DNA of 36,140 nucleotides, taken from the NCBI GenBank assembly GCA_002709225.1, contig PAQH01000102.1, positions 1-36,140 on the forward strand, read 5' to 3'. The notes under the pieces were generated by a model. It worked only from the letters and a program-made list of their open reading frames with translations, did no database searches and had not been told where the DNA came from. Positions within the stretch are counted from its first letter, which is position 1, and the number at the start of each line of letters is the position of its first letter. Positions 33,301-36,140 of the stretch are shown here, in pieces. The translations under genes were made by a program, and so were the position numbers. Origin of the DNA: Planctomycetaceae bacterium. Its GTDB lineage: Bacteria; Planctomycetota; Planctomycetia; Pirellulales; Pirellulaceae.

Positions 33301-35214
33301 ATGAAAAACAAACTCGCCCTGGTCTGCCTGTTAGTGTTACTCAACGGGCTACTGCTGCACTGGCCGCGACCACTCGATGTGGCAGTACCGGCGCTCACGC
33401 AAGCCGGTCAGACCTGGCCCGTCGCTTCGACCCATTTCGTGTCCGTAATCAACCAGTTGGCACACCAAAATGTGACACCTGACGCCAACTTCGCCGCGGG
33501 GCTGCTCGAGACAATCCGTATTTCCAATGTCAGCGAAGATACCCGTTTCAAAGAAGCCACTGAAAAACTGCTCGGAATCAGGGTATTCCAGGGCGAGCGG
33601 CAACTGCCTGAGTTTCCCAGGGCCTACCAGGCGCGGTCCGAACTGGGCCCCTGGACCACGAAACAACTACCCGTTCCCGCTCAATGGCTCAACGACCATC
33701 GACGAATACTCGAGGAAATCCAGTCTCTTTGCCTACGCGACCAATTCCGTGCTGCCTACTACAGCCCGCAGGGAGAGATGATGAAGGTGCACTTGGCGAC
33801 CTGCACCGCAGCTCGTCAAATCGCGGACATCTACGTGGCGCGTGTGTATCACGCGATCGGTGAAGCGCGACTGGACGATGCACAACACGACCTCCTGACT
33901 CTGTTCCGGCTGAGCCGGCTCTTGGCACAAGGGTATTTCTCCGTCGAAGCGCTGACTGCCTACCATATTCACTCTCTGGCCTGCCAGGGCACCACGCAAT
34001 GGCTCTCCCACCCGCAACTCGCGCCCGCCCAACTTTCCAGATTTGAAACACAACTGGCAAGTATTGCCGAACACCAGGTGCCTATCCAAGTGTTTGACAT
34101 CGGTGAGCGATTCACCTTGATCGGACTGCTGCAGTCGATCCATCGCCGTGGATTCGTGGAGATGGCACCCCTCGGTAGCAACGTGACGTTGGCTCCTGTA
34201 TTCAATGCGTTACTTACGTTTGCGGACTGGAATCAGATCCTGCAACGCACCAGCCAACGTTTCGACAAGCTCGTCAAAATCCTAATGATCGAAGACCCCC
34301 AGGAGCGCCGGACCGCCGTCACGACCTATCAACAACAAACCCAACAAGTATACGACTCTTTCTCCCAACGAAACGCCAACGCACAAACGCTTCAAATCAA
34401 CAAACGCGTGGAAGAGCTGCTCTCCGTCAGATTATTTCCGACGGTTTTTCAGACCTTCAACGCGTTTCTCCAGGTCAGGATGTCGCGTGACGCCGTGGAG
34501 ACTTGTATCGCGCTCAAGAAATACCAACTGGCAACAGGTGATTATCCCGACCGCCTCGATGTCTTGGCCAGCGATGAGCAACCGATCCCCGACGACATCT
34601 ATTCGGGACAATCGCTCCGTTACATTCGTATGACAGACGGAGCGGTGGTTTATAGCGTCGGCCGATCCCGGACCGACCATGGTGGCTGGGGTTATTCCAA
34701 AGCGGCGCCTGCGCGTGACGACGTGGTATTTCGCATCGGTTCGGACGATCGTCTCGATCCGGCTGGTACAGCGGGTAGCCTGCTGGATATTCCGGGAAGT
34801 CTGGAATTCAGCGGCACTTGGCAGGGCAGACTAACGGCCGTTTCGCTGCAAGGGTGGGACATCACCGATACCGATCTATCGGCCTTCAACACCTTGCCCC
34901 ACCTGCAGTCCCTGAAACTCAGTGGAACGCAGGTCAGCACAACAGGCTTGTCACATCTGACCAACTTGCCACAACTGCAAATACTCGAACTGGACTCCTG
35001 TCCGCAACTCAGCGACAGCGCGCTTGTGCAGGTTGCCAAGATCCGGTCATTGAAGACTCTCAACCTGCGAGATACTCCCATCACCGACGCCGGTGTGGAA
35101 TATCTCACGTCACTGAAGAAGCTGCGTACACTTTCCATCGGAAACAGCCAGATCACCGAGGCGGGCGTGGCAAAACTGCAGCAGGCTTTGCCCAACTGTA
35201 CCGTGACACCGTGA
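33301..35214 (+). CDS. Membrane-anchored protein with C-terminal leucine-rich repeats
   Basis: 637 residues. The N-terminus has KNKLALVCLLVLLNGLLLHW, an uncleaved anchor or signal. Residues about 30-480 are a largely helical domain without a known function; within it, ALKKYQLATGDYPDRLD and the later GGWGYSKA region resemble segments common in planctomycete hypothetical proteins near type II secretion-like pseudopilin fragments. Residues about 513-635 are five LRRs of 24-25 residues (ITDAGVEYLTSLKKL type), ending in LPNC. Compared with the LRR protein at 14157, the repeats are alike but the N-terminal domains are not. AGAGGA lies ten bases before ATG 33301; an earlier in-frame start would put the anchor internally. 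Divergent to the small membrane protein. Confidence 0.75.
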   Translation: MKNKLALVCLLVLLNGLLLHWPRPLDVAVPALTQAGQTWPVASTHFVSVINQLAHQNVTPDANFAAGLLETIRISNVSEDTRFKEATEKLLGIRVFQGERQLPEFPRAYQARSELGPWTTKQLPVPAQWLNDHRRILEEIQSLCLRDQFRAAYYSPQGEMMKVHLATCTAARQIADIYVARVYHAIGEARLDDAQHDLLTLFRLSRLLAQGYFSVEALTAYHIHSLACQGTTQWLSHPQLAPAQLSRFETQLASIAEHQVPIQVFDIGERFTLIGLLQSIHRRGFVEMAPLGSNVTLAPVFNALLTFADWNQILQRTSQRFDKLVKILMIEDPQERRTAVTTYQQQTQQVYDSFSQRNANAQTLQINKRVEELLSVRLFPTVFQTFNAFLQVRMSRDAVETCIALKKYQLATGDYPDRLDVLASDEQPIPDDIYSGQSLRYIRMTDGAVVYSVGRSRTDHGGWGYSKAAPARDDVVFRIGSDDRLDPAGTAGSLLDIPGSLEFSGTWQGRLTAVSLQGWDITDTDLSAFNTLPHLQSLKLSGTQVSTTGLSHLTNLPQLQILELDSCPQLSDSALVQVAKIRSLKTLNLRDTPITDAGVEYLTSLKKLRTLSIGNSQITEAGVAKLQQALPNCTVTP

Positions 35215-35233
35215 AATGACACCGTGAAATGAC
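35208..35233. repeat. Perfect 13-base tandem duplication at the LRR gene's stop codon
   Basis: ACCGTGAAATGAC occurs twice head to tail; the first copy contains the TGA stop. The duplication lies mostly outside the coding region and looks like recent slippage. An extra, shorter ACCGTGAC copy precedes it. Confidence 0.7.
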
Positions 35234-35315
35234 ACCACAAGACAGCTCGCTGTGTCGGAACACGCGGCAATGCGACAGCGCAGGACCCGCCTCCTCATCA
35301 TTTACCGGCACGTGA

Positions 35316-36140
35316 CTAGCCGACCCGGTGGTCGCCGAGCAACTCCCAGTCAAATTCCACGCCGTGACCAGGGCGCTGCGGCGCGACGGCGCGGCCCTCA
35401 TGGATCGTCAGCGGCCGACGCAAGTACGGTTTGAGACTGAACCCGTGCACCTCGAGGTAGGACGCATTGGGCACCGCCGCCAGCAAGTGCACATGCAGAT
35501 CGTGAACGCCGTGCGAAGTCACCGGTAACCGAGAGTCCTCCGCCAGCCGGGCCACCTGGAGCCAGGCCGTAATCCCCCCAATATTCGACACATCAGGCTC
35601 GGGATAAGAGACTCCCCCCGCCTCGATCAGCTGCCGAAACTCAGACACGCTGCGCAGATTCTCGCCGCTAGCGATCGGCACACCACCTGAGTCGAGGATG
35701 CGCCGGTGCCCCGCATAATCATCCGGTAGCGTCGGCTCTTCCAACCAGAATACGTCATACCTGGCCAGTTCCCGGGCGGCCGCAATGGCCTGCTCAACCG
35801 ACCAACGCATATTCGCGTCGACCATCAAGGGAACATCGGGGCCCAACAAGGTGCGCATCGCCGCCACCCGCTGAACATCCTCCGTGAGGTCGTCGCGACC
35901 CACCTTCATTTTGATCGCACGGAAACCCTGGGTGAGGTGCCTTTCTGTTTGCGCCAGCAGGCGTTCCAGCGGCCATTGTAAATCAATACCACCCGCGTAC
36001 GCCTCAACATGAGGGTCGCTCCCGCCCAGGAACTCCCAGAGTGGCTGGCTGGCGCGTTGCGCCTGCAGGTCCCAGAGCGCAATATCGACTGCCGAGATGG
36101 CAAACGCGGCGATCCCGCCCCGTCCCACATAATGCAGTCC
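35316..36140 (-). CDS. Enolase-superfamily enzyme (mandelate racemase/muconate lactonising type), partial
   Basis: The frame is open to the window edge, so the N-terminal capping domain is missing. The 274 residues present start in the AISAVDIALWDL helix that begins the barrel. Visible features are the catalytic KxK (IKMKVG), three metal ligands in the order VDAN (Asp), WLEEP (Glu) and SGEN (Glu), the conserved EPDVSNIGGIT barrel segment, and SHGVHDLH near the C-terminus, the position of the catalytic His in mandelate-racemase-like acid-sugar dehydratases. The KxK-plus-His combination fits the mandelate racemase subgroup. Function is likely an acid-sugar dehydratase or racemase, but the substrate is not determinable. 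It is convergent to the LRR gene. Confidence 0.85.
   Translation of the reverse strand, partial: GLHYVGRGGIAAFAISAVDIALWDLQAQRASQPLWEFLGGSDPHVEAYAGGIDLQWPLERLLAQTERHLTQGFRAIKMKVGRDDLTEDVQRVAAMRTLLGPDVPLMVDANMRWSVEQAIAAARELARYDVFWLEEPTLPDDYAGHRRILDSGGVPIASGENLRSVSEFRQLIEAGGVSYPEPDVSNIGGITAWLQVARLAEDSRLPVTSHGVHDLHVHLLAAVPNASYLEVHGFSLKPYLRRPLTIHEGRAVAPQRPGHGVEFDWELLGDHRVG

Overview
The window reads as a chromosomal segment of a planctomycete (phylum Planctomycetota). The evidence is the gene content: a secreted DUF1549/DUF1553 protein with Tat-exported DUF1501 and DUF1552 proteins, a DUF4159 protein, two proteins ending in 24-residue leucine-rich repeats, an exported protein with an LEPR-XLL-like N-terminus and a C-terminal dockerin, and a large Ser/Thr kinase with a transmembrane segment and tetratricopeptide repeats (TPRs). 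Codon use looks GC-rich throughout. About a third of the genes seem to start at GTG or TTG.

Layout. Bases 1-1400 hold a tRNA-Arg(CCU) on the minus strand and a secreted S1/P1-type nuclease. Bases 1900-6520 hold a major facilitator (MFS) transporter coupled by a 4-base overlap to a secreted alpha/beta hydrolase, then, on the minus strand, a class V aminotransferase and a secreted coiled-coil protein. Bases 6880-13120 form a five-gene oligopeptide ABC transporter operon (binding protein, two permeases, two ATPases), preceded by a hairpin and a repeat cluster. Bases 13280-17150 hold a DUF4159 protein, an uncharacterised-domain/LRR fusion and a mannonate-dehydratase-like enolase-superfamily enzyme. 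Bases 17320-22440 hold the DUF1549, DUF1501 and DUF1552 genes. Bases 22436-27760 hold the dockerin protein (minus strand), a short zinc-ribbon ORF that looks truncated, and the kinase-TPR gene. Bases 27838-30553 (minus strand) hold a second MFS transporter and a secreted clan CD (gingipain/caspase-fold) peptidase-like protein. The rest holds a Tat-exported amidohydrolase, a small lipoprotein, a membrane protein, a second LRR protein, and an enolase-superfamily gene that runs off the right edge.

How the genes may work together (inference). There are two enolase-superfamily genes, an anion:cation-symporter-like MFS transporter, an amidohydrolase of the lactonase-like type and many secreted hydrolases. 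These fit a heterotroph that takes up peptides and sugar acids from degraded polymers. I found no CRISPR array, transposase, integrase, toxin-antitoxin pair or recognisable defence system. The points most worth following up are matched large insertions in the transporter's binding protein and OppC-type permease, the uncharacterised domain fused to LRRs, the secreted clan CD peptidase-like protein, a shortened active-site loop in the mannonate-dehydratase homologue, and several short perfect tandem duplications at gene boundaries.
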